Shown: positions 33,624 to 44,884, numbered from the stretch's first letter. The stretch: 64,000 nt of DNA from Lentisphaerae bacterium WC36 (GCA_020683205.1 CP085689.1:1-64000); one strand, 5' to 3'. Program-made: numbers and translations. Notes: generated by a model not told the origin, from the sequence alone.

Positions 33624-33691
33624 GTCTTTTTAATATAAACATAAAAAGAAATTATTTCAATGAATACACTTTTAAAAATTCATTAAACAAG

Positions 33692-33730
33692 TACAAAAAA
33701 ATCCCTATTACTAAAAAGTAATAGGGATTT
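33692..33730 (-). terminator. Terminator after pckG
   Basis: AAATCCCTATTAC (33699-33711) and GTAATAGGGATTT (33718-33730) form a 13-bp stem with a 6-nt loop. On the minus strand it is followed by seven T. It stands 54 bp beyond the pckG stop. Confidence 0.88.
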
Positions 33731-33783
33731 ATATATAATTGGATTAATAAGTTTATTAACTTATTTTGTCCACTAGTTTAAAC

Positions 33784-35610
33784 TTAACCGTTTAAACGAG
33801 CTTCTAATCCAGCTAACTCATCTTTAAGAGCTTGAGGTAATTTATCACCAAATCTAGCATAATGCTCTTTGATATCCTCAACTTCTTTTTTCCATCCGTC
33901 GATGTCTAAAGATAATAGTTCAGCCATGTCTTCAGCTGTAACGTCAGTACCTTCAACGTTGATGTCTTCAGCTTTTGGTAGGATACCAATTTGAGTTTCA
34001 ACACCCTCAACTTTGTCATCGCAACGATCAAAAATCCATGCTAACACGCGGCTGTTGTCACCAAATCCAGGCCATAACCATTTGCCATCTTCAGTTTTAC
34101 GGAACCAGTTAACAAAGAATACTTTAGGTAATTTGCTTTGGTCAGCGTTAGCACCTAATGAAATCCAATGTTGGAAGTAGTCACCCATGTTGTAACCACA
34201 GAATGGTAACATTGCGAATGGGTCACGACGGATTGTGCCAGCTTTTAAGTCTAATGCAGCAGCAGTGATTTCAGAACCTACTACAGAACCCATGAATACG
34301 CCATGGTTCCAATCTTTAGCTTGGTGTACCAATGGAATAGTGCTTGGACGACGACCACCAAATAAGAATGCAGAAATTGGAACACCTGCTGGATCTTGCC
34401 ACTCAGAAGCAGCTGCAGGACAGTTTTCCATTTTAGCAGTGAAACGAGCATTTGGATGAGCAGCTTTTTCAGTAGCTGTAGCAGCTTCCCACTCATTACC
34501 TTTCCAGTCGATTAATTTACCTGGAGCATCATAACCCATTTCTTCCCACCATACATCGCCATCTTCAGTTAGAGCAACGTTTGTGAAAATAGTATCTTTT
34601 TCGATTGAGTGCATTGCGTTAGGGTTTGAATCCATAGATGTACCTGGAGCAACACCGAAGAACCCAGCTTCTGGGTTGATAGCATATAATTGGCCATCTT
34701 CACCGAATTTCATCCATGCAATATCGTCACCAATTGTTTCAACTTTCCAACCTGGAATTGTTGGGATTAACATTGCAAGGTTAGTTTTTCCACATGCTGA
34801 TGGGAATGCACCTGCAACGAATTTAACTTCGCCAGCTGGGTTAGTAAGTTTTAAGATTAACATATGTTCAGCTAACCAACCTTCATCATGAGCTTGAGCA
34901 GAAGCAATACGTAATGCTAAACATTTTTTACCTAATAATGCATTACCACCGTAACCAGAACCATAAGACCAAATTTGGCGTTTTTCTGGGAAGTGAGCAA
35001 TGTATTTATCTTCGATTGGAGCACAAGGCCATACGCCATTGTCAGATTCGCCTTCTGCTAATGGCTTACCAACAGTGTGTACACACTCAATGAACTCGCC
35101 TTCGTCGCCTAATACTTCTAATACTTTAGTACCAACGCGAGCCATGATGTCCATGTTGATTACAACGTATGCAGAGTCAGTTAACTCAACACCAATTTTA
35201 GCGATGTTAGAACCGATAGGACCCATTGAGAATGGGATAACATACATATTACGACCAGCCATGCAGCCATCATACATTTCTAACATTTTTGGTTTTAATT
35301 CGTTTGGATCGATCCAGTTGTTTGTAGGACCAGCAGCTTCTTGAGTTTCAGTCGCGATGTAAGTACGGCTTTCAACACGAGCAACGTCAGAAGGATCGCT
35401 GCGGAATAATAAGCTGTTAGGACGTTTTTCATCGTTTAGACGAGTTGCTAAACCACCGTCAACTAGTTCGTTGCACATTGCGTCGTATTCTTCTTGTGAA
35501 CCATCACACCAATATACACCATTAGGCTTCATGATATTAGCCCATTCTTCAACCCATTGAATCAACTTTTGATTCTTTGTAGGTACTTCGTTTAAGTAAT
35601 TAATACTCAT
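33784..35610 (-). CDS. pckG: Phosphoenolpyruvate carboxykinase, GTP-dependent
   Basis: A 608-residue enzyme (usual length ~600) converting oxaloacetate plus GTP to PEP, CO2 and GDP in gluconeogenesis. Signature segments are [19 protein letters not shown] (P-loop with the reactive Cys, residues ~268-286), [34 protein letters not shown], and [19 protein letters not shown], all of the GTP class rather than the ATP class. CAGGAG precedes the ATG. Single gene with its own terminator. Suggests growth on amino acids or organic acids, or anaplerosis. Confidence 0.97.
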   Translation of the reverse strand: MSINYLNEVPTKNQKLIQWVEEWANIMKPNGVYWCDGSQEEYDAMCNELVDGGLATRLNDEKRPNSLLFRSDPSDVARVESRTYIATETQEAAGPTNNWIDPNELKPKMLEMYDGCMAGRNMYVIPFSMGPIGSNIAKIGVELTDSAYVVINMDIMARVGTKVLEVLGDEGEFIECVHTVGKPLAEGESDNGVWPCAPIEDKYIAHFPEKRQIWSYGSGYGGNALLGKKCLALRIASAQAHDEGWLAEHMLILKLTNPAGEVKFVAGAFPSACGKTNLAMLIPTIPGWKVETIGDDIAWMKFGEDGQLYAINPEAGFFGVAPGTSMDSNPNAMHSIEKDTIFTNVALTEDGDVWWEEMGYDAPGKLIDWKGNEWEAATATEKAAHPNARFTAKMENCPAAASEWQDPAGVPISAFLFGGRRPSTIPLVHQAKDWNHGVFMGSVVGSEITAAALDLKAGTIRRDPFAMLPFCGYNMGDYFQHWISLGANADQSKLPKVFFVNWFRKTEDGKWLWPGFGDNSRVLAWIFDRCDDKVEGVETQIGILPKAEDINVEGTDVTAEDMAELLSLDIDGWKKEVEDIKEHYARFGDKLPQALKDELAGLEARLNG

Positions 35611-35959
35611 TAAATAAGTCTCCTGTTATACTTTTAAGTGTTTAACTTAATTTTTGTTTTACCATTTATGTTAGTCGAACGACAATATTAAAAGTGCGTA
35701 TGTATTTTGTGCAATAAAATACTAAAGCGAAATTTATTGGCGTTCGCTGATATTTTTTGTAAAATCAGAATAATATAGCATTCTGAGATATAAATTCAAA
35801 TTAAAAGTTAATAAAAAATCAAAAAAAAATAACTTAGCTAATTATGTACTAATACTTTAGCAAAGTGACTGGAATATATGCAATAAAGCAGTTGTAATAA
35901 AAGTGCAACTATTAAGCCAGTAATTAGTTAAGGTAAAGAGGAGGAATTGTTTTCTTAAA
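35611..35959. other. Gene-free upstream region of pckG
   Basis: About 350 bp of AT-rich sequence without a coding frame. It should contain the pckG promoter and leader. I could not fix promoter boxes. Confidence 0.4.
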
Positions 35960-36904
35960 GAAAGGATTGGTTATTATTTTCTTTATGGTTGCTGATTTTG
36001 TTGAATTTTTTCCTGAGAAAGTATTTTGTTGTTGATATTGCCCATTTATAAAATTAGGGAAGTTTTTTCAAGCGCTTGTAAATAGCGATTATGTTCTCTG
36101 GTAAATTCAAATATTTTTTTGAGTTATTTCTTGATAATTTGCGTCGTCATCCATTTCCTTATAGCATATAACAACTAATAATGAGCGTTCAGGATTATAA
36201 TCATCAAATCTTGTATCATTTTTTTGAATTGTTTTGATATGAATAATATTGTTTGATAGTCTTTATAGCGTGTTGAGGCGTTAATTTAATAATTTCAATA
36301 GCTGCAAGGGTTGTACCATTTTTAGTCATTCGCATTAAAAATGAAAAGCTATTACTAGGACATTTTGATTTATTTTTATATTTTTTGTGTAAATACTACT
36401 AAATTTTTAGTTGCATCTTTTTGCATATTTCCTCCAAACTCACAATTGTATTTGAAGGCATTTGGAATTTTATTTTCTTTTTCACTGAAGCTAATTAAGT
36501 CAAATGTCCAACTATAATGTTATTTGATTAGTTTACAATTTTTTGATATAATTTTTCATTTTTCTTTTGCTTTTAACGTTTTTTGAAAATTTTAATAATA
36601 ACTTATAGTGGCAGTTATTTTGTCTATACTGTATTTGATAATGTTTATAGATATAATTATAATAATTGATTTTGAATTCATCAGAGTAATTAAAATTCCA
36701 GTGATCCAAATTAGTAACATTATTGATGTTATTAATTGCTTGATAAAAGTATTTCTTTGCTTTTTTGTGGTTATTGTTTTTATATAAAGTAACTTATTAA
36801 GTTTTTGTATGCCCGGCTATTTCCTGTTTTGATGTAATAATACTCCATATCCTTAGTCATGCCTAAACATTAAAATGAAATTGCTAAAGACCTAAGCTTT
36901 TCAT
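35960..36904 (-). pseudogene. Decayed gene of unknown function
   Basis: Minus-strand pieces in changing frames look like one old protein gene. After a ribosome site (AAAGGATC) and ATG at 36902-36904 come MEYYYIKTGNSRAYKNLISY, then in another frame YKNNNHKKAKKYFYQAINNI and YYNYIYKHYQIQYRQNNCHY, then WTFDLISFSEKENKIPNAFK with YNCEFGGNMQKDATKNLVVF, and then DTRFDDYNPERSLLVVICYK. At least three frameshifts or stops separate them. The first part has a TPR-like look. No modern family was recognised. Its decay shows recent gene loss in this genome. Confidence 0.55.
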
Positions 36905-36971
36905 GTGATCCTTTCTTTTATAATTTTATAATAAATCGATAGATTTAGCATAAGGTTCGTGTGTTGCAAAT

Positions 36972-37010
36972 AAAAAACCGTCATTGAAAAAATCAACAAC
37001 GGCTTTTTAT
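36972..37010 (-). terminator. Terminator after tkt
   Basis: AAAACCGTCATTG and CAACAACGGCTTTT (36975-37009) pair imperfectly and, on the minus strand, are followed by TTTTTTAT. It lies 22 bp after the transketolase stop. Confidence 0.7.
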
Positions 37011-37031
37011 TATTTGAAATTACTTTAAAAA

Positions 37032-39020
37032 TTATTTTAAGTAATCTGCAACTTTTGCTGTGATTTGGTCTGCCGTAAAACCGAATTTTTTCTGTAATAC
37101 AGAGAATGGAGCCGATGCACCAAAGTGATCAATTCCAATATTAATACCTTCATCACCAGTATATTTTGACCAACCAAAAGTAGACGCAGCTTCAACTGAA
37201 ATACGTTTTTTGCATGTTTTTGGTAGAACGCTCTCTTTGTACTCAGTACTTTGTTTCTCAAAAATTTCCCAAGATGGGAATGAAACAACGCGTAATTTTT
37301 TACCTTGAGCACGTAACGCATTCGCAGCTTTTAATGAATCGCGAACTTCAGAACCCGTTGCCATAATAATAGCTTCAAAGTCTTCATCATTGCTAAGAAC
37401 ATAAGCGCCACGCTCCAAGTCAATATTTTCTAATAGTTCTGTTGGTAATGGTTCTAAATCTTGACGAGTTAATAACATTGCCACAGGGCTATTCATTTTT
37501 AATGCTACTGCCCATGCATGCGCAACTTCGTTGCCATCTGCAGGACGAATTAAGGTCATATTCGGTAAGCTACGTAACATTGCAATTTGTTCGATAGGCT
37601 CATGTGTAGGACCATCTTCGCCAACGTAGAATGAATCATGTGTAAATAGGTAAATTTGGTGCAAGTTCTGAATTGCCGCCAAACGCATTGCAGGTTTCAT
37701 ATAATCACTAAAAACAAAAAATGTTGAAACGTATGGAATACAGTATTCGCTTAATGCCATACCGTTTCCAGCCATTGCCATTCCAAGTTCTCTAACGCCA
37801 AAGTGAACATTTCTGCCGCCATGATTTTCTGCAGTGTAGCTATCTTCGCAGTTAATTGCAGTTTTTGTAGATGGCGCTAAGTCAGCCGCTCCACCCATTA
37901 GCGAAGGAACTAATTCAGCAACTTTTTGTAAAATTAAACCACTTGACGCACGAGTCGCCATCTTTTTATTTTTTTGCACTACTGCTAATAATTCATCTAA
38001 AATGTTTGCAGGAATAGCCTTGTCTTGCATTGCTGATAGATATTCAGCTTGAGCAGGGTTATTAGCAATAAATTCTTGATAAATGGTATCCCATTGAGCA
38101 GCGTCCGCAGCTTTTTCGTTAGCTAAATTGTGAGTGAATTTATAAACGTCATTGCTTATAGAGAATGGCGCATCGTTGAATCCTAATGCTTTTTTAGTTT
38201 CAGCTAATTCTTCTTCACCTAAAGGTTCTCCATGACTTGATGCAGAACCTGCTTTTTTAGGAGCTCCAAAACCAATTGTTGTACGACCAATAATCAATGT
38301 TGGTTTGCCGTCAGAGTTAACAGCCTCTGCTAAAGCTTTATCACATTGCTCTACGTCGTTAGCATTAGCAACTTTGATTACTCTCCAGCCATATGCTTCA
38401 AAACGCATTTTTACATCTTCACTGAATGCTAGGTTTGTAGAACCTTCAATTGTAATTTCATTATCATCATAAAAACAGATGATATTATCTAATTTTAAGT
38501 GACCTGCTAACGATGCTGCTTCTGCAGTTGTACCTTCCATCATACAACCGTCACCAGCGATAACGTAGATTTTTGGTTTAGCTAACTTTGTTTTATTTAA
38601 TTCAGACTTTTCATACAAATAGTTTTGAGAAATAGCCATGCCAACAGCTGATGCAAATCCACTTCCTAGAGGACCAGTTGTGATGTCTACACCATCAGTG
38701 TGATTGTATTCAGGGTGACCAGGCGTTCTGCTATCCCATTGACGAAAGTTTTGAATCTCTTCCATTGGTAAATTGTAGCCAAAAAGATGTAGCAATGAAT
38801 ATTGCAACATTGAGCCGTGACCAGCCGATAGAATAAAACGATCTCTTCCAAACCATTTTGGTTGTTTTGGATTGAAACGCAAATATTTTGACCATAAAGT
38901 TACTGCAAAGTCTGCGCAACCCATAGGCATGCCAGGGTGTCCTGATTTAGCCTTTTGAATAGCTTCTGCAGATAAAATCCTAATAGTGTCAGCCGTGAGT
39001 TTAGTCAGCTGAGTGTCCAT
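37032..39020 (-). CDS. tkt: Transketolase
   Basis: A 662-residue thiamine-diphosphate enzyme of the non-oxidative pentose phosphate pathway, moving two-carbon units between sugar phosphates. Seen: AIQKAKSGHPGMPMGCADFA (N-terminal), RDRFILSAGHGSML, IAGDGCMMEGTTAEAASLAG (ThDP-binding GDG motif ~ residue 153), DNEITIEGST, and VSTFFVFSDYMKPAMRLAAI with VFTHDS-type LFTHDSFYVGEDGPTHEPIEQ. Full length, GGAGA before the ATG. Single gene with terminator. Confidence 0.97.
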   Translation of the reverse strand: MDTQLTKLTADTIRILSAEAIQKAKSGHPGMPMGCADFAVTLWSKYLRFNPKQPKWFGRDRFILSAGHGSMLQYSLLHLFGYNLPMEEIQNFRQWDSRTPGHPEYNHTDGVDITTGPLGSGFASAVGMAISQNYLYEKSELNKTKLAKPKIYVIAGDGCMMEGTTAEAASLAGHLKLDNIICFYDDNEITIEGSTNLAFSEDVKMRFEAYGWRVIKVANANDVEQCDKALAEAVNSDGKPTLIIGRTTIGFGAPKKAGSASSHGEPLGEEELAETKKALGFNDAPFSISNDVYKFTHNLANEKAADAAQWDTIYQEFIANNPAQAEYLSAMQDKAIPANILDELLAVVQKNKKMATRASSGLILQKVAELVPSLMGGAADLAPSTKTAINCEDSYTAENHGGRNVHFGVRELGMAMAGNGMALSEYCIPYVSTFFVFSDYMKPAMRLAAIQNLHQIYLFTHDSFYVGEDGPTHEPIEQIAMLRSLPNMTLIRPADGNEVAHAWAVALKMNSPVAMLLTRQDLEPLPTELLENIDLERGAYVLSNDEDFEAIIMATGSEVRDSLKAANALRAQGKKLRVVSFPSWEIFEKQSTEYKESVLPKTCKKRISVEAASTFGWSKYTGDEGINIGIDHFGASAPFSVLQKKFGFTADQITAKVADYLK

Positions 39021-39550
39021 TTACAAAAATCTCCATTTGTTACTTTTAGTTAATTCTTTTTATATGTTTACTTTTTGATATAGAATTAACTTTTTATTTA
39101 ATCTATACTTTTACTTAGAATCTACTAAATAACCATAAATCATTTAATTATAGCTATTTTTAACCCACATAGATGTACTTTTTTATCCTTATGTTGTGGG
39201 ATCTAATTCCTAAAAATAATTTTCCTTAATTAAACCAATTTTTTTAATAATAAAAAAATTTATAACTTCTTTGTATTGAAAAAGAAAATTAAAAATAAGA
39301 AATTTTTTTACAAATTCTCAAACCAAAAAACATTCTTGACTAATACTAATAACATTTTAATTAAAAAACAAAAATCAAAACTCACAAAAAAACGTTATTT
39401 TCTTTATAAAAAGCCATTTATCTGTATCAAAAGTAAAAATAAAAGTGTGAAACAGAGAAATTTTTTTGAAATGACATTCTTTTGGAGTATATTTTAATCT
39501 TAATTAATCACCATTAATTTTTTATTTCAAAAGAAGAATGAATTCAAATT
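39021..39550. other. AT-rich divergent spacer between tkt and ruvB
   Basis: 530 bp with long A and T runs. A 73-codon lysine-rich frame on the plus strand (39276-39497) has no ribosome site and a low-complexity composition, and I do not take it as a gene. Promoters for tkt (minus) and ruvB (plus) must lie here. Confidence 0.45.
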
Positions 39551-40600
39551 ATGACAGAAAGATTTATCAGTTCAACATTAAATAAACGTGATGAAGATAA
39601 AGAGACAACTCTTCGTCCGCAACATTTTAGTCAATTTCCTGGTCAAGATAAAATCAAGGAGCGATTGGACTTGTATGTTGCAGCGTCTAATGTACGTAAC
39701 GAACCACTGGGGCATTTATTACTAAATGGACCGCCAGGGTTGGGAAAAACTACCTTAGCGTACATTATTGCTAATGAAAAAGGTGCTGATATTAAAACTT
39801 CTAGCGGACCTGTCATCGAAAAACCTGGGGATTTGGCTGGACTTTTAACCTCTCTAGAGGAGGGAGATATTCTTTTTATTGATGAAATTCACCGTTTAAA
39901 TCGTACTGTTGAGGAGTATTTATATAGTGCGATGGAGGATTATTTTATTGATATTATGATTGATCAAGGTCCTGGCGCACGTTCAGTTAGGTTAAATATT
40001 CCACGTTTTACCTTAATAGGCGCAACAACTCGACAAGGGTTATTATCTTCTCCATTGAGATCACGCTTCCCATTAAGTTGTCGCCTTGATTATTATGATG
40101 CTGATAGTTTAAAAAAAATAGTTTTACGTTCGGCGGACATTCTAGGAGTGGATATTGAAGATGACGGTGCTTATGAAATTGCTTCACGTAGTCGTGGAAC
40201 TCCACGTATTACTAATAATTTATTGCGCTGGGCTCGCGATTACGCTCAGGTAAAAGCTGACAATGTCATTAGCAAAGATGTAGCATCAAATGCTTTAGAA
40301 ATGCTTAATATTGATACCAATGGTCTTGATGAAATGGATAATCGCATTCTTGAGACATTGATTTATAATTTTAATGGTGGACCAGTTGGTGGTAAAAATT
40401 TAGCTGTTGCTGTTGGAGAAGATGAGGGTACAATTAGCGATGTTTATGAACCATTCTTGATTCAAGAAGGGTATTTAATGCGGACTCCATCGGGTAGGGT
40501 TGTTACACCAAAAGCATGGCAAAGATTTAATTTAGAGCCGACCAAGCAATACATTAATAAACAGAAAAAGAAAAATGATGACCAGCCTACATTACTGTAA
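39551..40600 (+). CDS. ruvB: Holliday junction branch-migration ATPase RuvB
   Basis: A 349-residue AAA+ motor (usual ~340) that with RuvA drives branch migration. Seen: [19 protein letters not shown], Walker [13 protein letters not shown] (residues ~57-68), Walker [14 protein letters not shown], sensor [17 protein letters not shown], and the C-terminal winged helix [16 protein letters not shown] ... [20 protein letters not shown]. RuvA and RuvC are not next to it. Confidence 0.97.
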   Translation: MTERFISSTLNKRDEDKETTLRPQHFSQFPGQDKIKERLDLYVAASNVRNEPLGHLLLNGPPGLGKTTLAYIIANEKGADIKTSSGPVIEKPGDLAGLLTSLEEGDILFIDEIHRLNRTVEEYLYSAMEDYFIDIMIDQGPGARSVRLNIPRFTLIGATTRQGLLSSPLRSRFPLSCRLDYYDADSLKKIVLRSADILGVDIEDDGAYEIASRSRGTPRITNNLLRWARDYAQVKADNVISKDVASNALEMLNIDTNGLDEMDNRILETLIYNFNGGPVGGKNLAVAVGEDEGTISDVYEPFLIQEGYLMRTPSGRVVTPKAWQRFNLEPTKQYINKQKKKNDDQPTLL

Positions 40601-40690
40601 TTATAATTAACGGTCGAATTTTATTGTTGATGCTAATTAAAGAATGGTCTTTAATTTGAATTATAAAAATATAAAAATGTGAGATTTTTT

Positions 40691-43600
40691 ATGACAAAAA
40701 GAAAAAAAGGAAAAGTTGCAGTGGCATCTTTATTAGGGATGCTTGCTGGAATTGGAATGATTGCTAGTGCCTGTATTGACATGGACACTAAAGATTGTTC
40801 TAAAAAGACTGCTCGTTCGAAAGAATCGTTTAATGAAAATTGGAAGTTTGCTCGTTTTGGTCCATCACCAATCGCTGGAGGGGATTACATTGATGAACCT
40901 GGCGTAGTTAGAAAAGAGAGCAATTTCTTCAAAACGTGGGCTTCTTCAACTGAAGCGAGTCAAAAAACTGAGTACGCTGTTGATGGTGATAAAGATTCAC
41001 GCTGGTGCGCTAATGGTGCTAAAAATAATCAATGGGTAAAAATTGATTTAGGCAAAAAAATGGACATCAGCAAAGCGAAAATTGCTTTTGAATTTGCTGA
41101 CAAAAGTTATGCTTACAAATTAGAAGTTTCAAATGATGGTCAAAGTTGGGCACTGGCAAACAGCGGAAACGCTAAGGATCCTCAATTCGACTTAAACAAG
41201 GCTGCACGTTTTGTACGTTTGACTTTAACAGATGCCAATAAAAGTAGATGGGCTTCAGTTCGCGAAATTGAACTTTTTGACAAAAATGGCAACTTAATCA
41301 AACCTGAAAAGAAAAAAGAGAAAAAAGTTGTTTGTAAAATTAGCCCTTCTGAAATTAAATTTGATGATTCAAATTGGCGTAAATTAAACGTTCCACATGA
41401 TTGGGGTATTGAAGGTCCTTTTAGACAGGATTTACCAGGAAATACTGGAAAATTACCTTGGAAAGGCATTGGTTGGTATCGTAAAGATTTTAAAGTTCCT
41501 GCATGTGACGCGAACAAAAAAGTATTCATCGATTTTGATGGCGCAATGTCAAACAGCAAAGTTTACATCAACGGAAATTACGCTGGTGGTTGGGCATATG
41601 GTTACACTGCGTTCCGCATTGATGCGACTAAATTTATCAAATTTGGCGAAACTAATAAAATTGCGGTTCGTTTAGATACTGTTAATTGGGATTCACGTTG
41701 GTATCCAGGTGCTGGTATTTACCGAAATACGTGGATTGTAATGACTGATAAAGTACATTTGGATCACTGGGGAGTACAGGTGTTAACACCAAAAATTACG
41801 AAAAATTGTGGTGAAGTAAAAGTTGTAGCAACTGTTGATAATGAATCAGACAGCGCGGCAAAAGTTCAAGTAAAAACAGAAATTTACCCAATTGATAAAA
41901 ATGATGTTAAAGGGGGAAAAGTTGCAGAAAGTTGTTCAAAAACAATGAAAATTGCGGCTCAAAGTGGTCAGGCAACTTTAACAACAAATTTAAAGGTTGT
42001 TAATCCTAAATTATGGGATATTATTGCGCCAAATCGTTATGTTGTAACGACTAAAGTATTTAAAAATGGTAAATTAGTTGATGTTAAAGATACTAAATTT
42101 GGTTTTAGAATTTTAGAATTCACAAAACGAGATGGTTTTAAATTAAACGGTCGTCGTGTTGAAATTAATGGCGTATGTCAGCATCATGATTTAGGACCTT
42201 TAGGAGCGGCATTTAACGTGCGCGCTGCTGAACGTCAAATCGAAATACTTAAAGAAATGGGTGTGAATGCTATTCGTACATCACATAACCCAGCTGCAAC
42301 AGAATTTTATGAATTATGTGACAAAATGGGTGTTTTAGTTCAAGCAGAAACGTTTGATTGTTGGGATCGTGGTAAACGTAAACTTGATTATGGTAAAGAT
42401 TTTAATAAATGGTGGAAACGTGATATTGAGGCATTAGTTAAACGTGCGCGCAATCATCCATCAGTTTTTATGTGGTGTATTGGTAATGAGATTTTAGGTT
42501 TATGGTCACGAGATAAGGCTAAATTAGGTCGTCAAATTTCTGACCAGGTGAAAAAATTTGATATTACACGTCCTACGACAATTGGCTCCAACTATGGAGA
42601 AGCCTATAAAAAAGGTTTTGCTCAAGCTGTTGATGTATTTGGGTTTAATTATAATATTTGGCAATATGGGAAATTTAATAAATACTGTAAGAAACCAAAT
42701 GAAATGTATATGGGAACAGAAACTTCATCATGTATTTCTAGTCGTGGTGAATATTTTTTCCCAGTGACACGCAATAATAAAGCTAATTTTCAAATGAGTA
42801 GTTATGATGTTTCGCATCCAGGTTGGGGTTGTACTCCAGACACTGAATTTAAAGAATTAGATAAACACCGTGACTGCATGGGTGAATTTGTGTGGACGGG
42901 TTTTGACTACATTGGTGAACCTACTCCATATAATAATGATGCAACAAATTTACTAAATTTTACAGATCCAAAACAGAAAGCGGCAATGGCTGCAGAAATG
43001 AAAAAATTAGGTAAATTACAGGTTCCATCACGCAGCAGCTATTTTGGAATTGTTGACTTAGTTGGCTTCAAAAAAGATCGTTTCTATATCTATCAAGCTC
43101 GTTGGAGACCAAATTTACCAATGGCACATATTTTACCACATTGGACATGGCCAGAACGTGTTGGCAAAGTTACGCCGATTCATGTTTATACGTCAGGGGA
43201 TGAGGCTGAGTTATTCCTTAATGGTAAAAGTTTAGGGCGTAAAAAACGTGGCAAATATGATTATCGTTTGAAATGGGATGATGTAAAATATGTTCCTGGC
43301 GTAGTGAAAGTTGTCGCATATAAAAATGGTAAAAAATGGGCAACAGACACGGTAAAAACTTCGACTCCAGCAGTAAAAATTAATTTAACGGCAGATCAAA
43401 AAGTTATTAAAGCTGATGGCTATGATTTATCATTTGTAACTTGTGATGTGTTAAATGCTGAAAATGGCGTTGTGCCACGCAGCAGTAATTTAGTTAAGTT
43501 TTCAGTAGAAGGCGCAGGTGAAATTATTGCGACAGGCAACGGTGACGCAACAAATCATACAGTTTTCAGTTCTAAAAAGCGTAAAGCTTTTAACGGAAAA

Positions 43601-43705
43601 GTGATGGTGATTATTAGAAGTAAAAAAGGAGTAAAAGGAGCAATTAAGCTAACAGCACAAAGTGAAGGCTTAAAAGGAGCAACAATTACTCTAGAAGCAA
43701 AATAA
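40691..43705 (+). CDS. GH2 family beta-galactosidase-like lipoprotein with inserted discoidin (F5/8 C) domain
   Basis: A 1004-residue secreted glycosidase; ATG 40691 chosen, with GTG 40679 possible. Residues 1-28 are a lipoprotein signal ending IASAC (lipid on Cys28), so it is probably on the outer membrane. The GH2 sugar-binding domain starts FNENWKFARFG, is interrupted at ~75-200 by an F5/8-type domain (SQKTEYAVDGDKDSRWCANG ... ARFVRLTLTDAN), and resumes with KLNVPHDWGIEGPFRQD. The TIM barrel has WCIGNE (acid/base Glu ~600), MGTETSS (nucleophile Glu ~677) and FVWTGFDYIGEP. The end carries Ig-like domains (DGYDLSFVTCDVLNAENGVV). Likely attacks host or algal glycans. Confidence 0.9.
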   Translation: MTKRKKGKVAVASLLGMLAGIGMIASACIDMDTKDCSKKTARSKESFNENWKFARFGPSPIAGGDYIDEPGVVRKESNFFKTWASSTEASQKTEYAVDGDKDSRWCANGAKNNQWVKIDLGKKMDISKAKIAFEFADKSYAYKLEVSNDGQSWALANSGNAKDPQFDLNKAARFVRLTLTDANKSRWASVREIELFDKNGNLIKPEKKKEKKVVCKISPSEIKFDDSNWRKLNVPHDWGIEGPFRQDLPGNTGKLPWKGIGWYRKDFKVPACDANKKVFIDFDGAMSNSKVYINGNYAGGWAYGYTAFRIDATKFIKFGETNKIAVRLDTVNWDSRWYPGAGIYRNTWIVMTDKVHLDHWGVQVLTPKITKNCGEVKVVATVDNESDSAAKVQVKTEIYPIDKNDVKGGKVAESCSKTMKIAAQSGQATLTTNLKVVNPKLWDIIAPNRYVVTTKVFKNGKLVDVKDTKFGFRILEFTKRDGFKLNGRRVEINGVCQHHDLGPLGAAFNVRAAERQIEILKEMGVNAIRTSHNPAATEFYELCDKMGVLVQAETFDCWDRGKRKLDYGKDFNKWWKRDIEALVKRARNHPSVFMWCIGNEILGLWSRDKAKLGRQISDQVKKFDITRPTTIGSNYGEAYKKGFAQAVDVFGFNYNIWQYGKFNKYCKKPNEMYMGTETSSCISSRGEYFFPVTRNNKANFQMSSYDVSHPGWGCTPDTEFKELDKHRDCMGEFVWTGFDYIGEPTPYNNDATNLLNFTDPKQKAAMAAEMKKLGKLQVPSRSSYFGIVDLVGFKKDRFYIYQARWRPNLPMAHILPHWTWPERVGKVTPIHVYTSGDEAELFLNGKSLGRKKRGKYDYRLKWDDVKYVPGVVKVVAYKNGKKWATDTVKTSTPAVKINLTADQKVIKADGYDLSFVTCDVLNAENGVVPRSSNLVKFSVEGAGEIIATGNGDATNHTVFSSKKRKAFNGKVMVIIRSKKGVKGAIKLTAQSEGLKGATITLEAK

Positions 43706-43732
43706 TCATAATTATTAATGTGATATAAACAT

Positions 43733-43770
43733 AAAAACGCTTTAGAATGTTAAATTTCTAAAGCGTTTTT
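43733..43770. terminator. Bidirectional terminator between the GH2 gene and the propeller gene
   Basis: AAAAACGCTTTAGAA (43733-43747) pairs with TTCTAAAGCGTTTTT (43756-43770) around an 8-nt loop, with A-run and T-run on the two sides. It serves convergent genes ending at 43705 and 43790. Confidence 0.9.
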
Positions 43771-43789
43771 ATATTTTAAATTATCTAAT

Positions 43790-44764
43790 TTATTTTACAG
43801 CTGGATAAATTTCTTTACCATTTTCAGAAATTAATTGCACGCTGGTGATAGCATTTTTATATTTTTCTTTTGATAAACTCCAAACAATCTCTTTGCTTTT
43901 GGGATTAATTTCAATAATTGTATCAACGTTGCGATTGATCATTTGACCCCAATTTGCGACTAAAATATTACCATTTTGTAAGACATTTATGCCAGCAACA
44001 AAGGCTAATTTGCCACCTTTGAGGTTTCTGTTATTAATTTCCCAAACTTTGTCGCCATGTTCATCTACTTTAATTATAGTTGAATCTTCTCCTCCGCCAA
44101 TATAGGCAAATTGTTCACCGTTTTCAAAGCTTGGAACTACTGTGAATGGAGCATGGCGTACTTTTTTCATTGGAATTGTGATAACTTTTTCACTCTTAAA
44201 ATTAGTGATATATGCAGAATGCTGCTTAAATATACCGTAATAGAGGTTATCATTATCACCTAATCGGACTTGGCGAAATGTGTAGTGCTTGCCTCCATTT
44301 AATGCATTAGGGATTTCATAAAGTTTTTTCAGTTTATCTGGTAAAGTTAGAATGCAAATCATGCTCTGTTTTTGACCACTCATTCCTAAAAGAAATTTAT
44401 CTTTTGCCAATGGTTGGCAAGTTTGTATTTCAAAATTATTAGTTGTATTGTATTGCCATAGAATTTCTTTTTTGTTCTCTTTAGGAGCGCTAAAATTTAC
44501 CTTAACTGCTCTAATACCTTTTTTAAAGGACATTACTACATAATTAGTTTTATTTTGGTCATCTTTAACGAACCATGAATCATTTACTTCTTGTTTTTCT
44601 TTAAATGTCCATAATTCTTTGCCATTCTCATTAATTATTGCAACGCGATTGAAATGGGAGCCTGAAACTAACATCTTTCGTTCAGCTTTCTTTTCTTTGG
44701 CGATTAATAAAGTTGTATTTGTTGCTAAGATTAAGGTAAAAAATGATTTTAAAAATTTATCCAT
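43790..44764 (-). CDS. Exported PQQ-like beta-propeller protein
   Basis: A 324-residue protein with signal peptide (MDKFLKSFFTLILATNTTLLIA). It has repeated blades: VAIINENGKELWTF, GGGEDSTIIKVDEHGDKVWEI, INVLQNGNILVANWGQ and TIIEINPKSKEIVWSL, each ending in a W, as in PQQ-dependent or BamB-like propellers. Such small secreted propellers are common in Lentisphaerae and Planctomycetes. No catalytic site visible; a binding role is likely. Confidence 0.75.
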   Translation of the reverse strand: MDKFLKSFFTLILATNTTLLIAKEKKAERKMLVSGSHFNRVAIINENGKELWTFKEKQEVNDSWFVKDDQNKTNYVVMSFKKGIRAVKVNFSAPKENKKEILWQYNTTNNFEIQTCQPLAKDKFLLGMSGQKQSMICILTLPDKLKKLYEIPNALNGGKHYTFRQVRLGDNDNLYYGIFKQHSAYITNFKSEKVITIPMKKVRHAPFTVVPSFENGEQFAYIGGGEDSTIIKVDEHGDKVWEINNRNLKGGKLAFVAGINVLQNGNILVANWGQMINRNVDTIIEINPKSKEIVWSLSKEKYKNAITSVQLISENGKEIYPAVK

Positions 44765-44884
44765 AATTATACTCCGTCATGATTAAAAGATTGTCATAAT
44801 TTAATAATATAACGAGAGATAAATTTTTATCAATTAAATTATTGTTATTTAGAAATATTTTCTATATTTATAATAAAAAGAAAG

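Noticed and set aside
39276-39497. 73-codon Lys/Asn/Phe-rich frame upstream of ruvB
   Set aside because: No ribosome site, composition follows A and T runs of the spacer, and no protein-like pattern.
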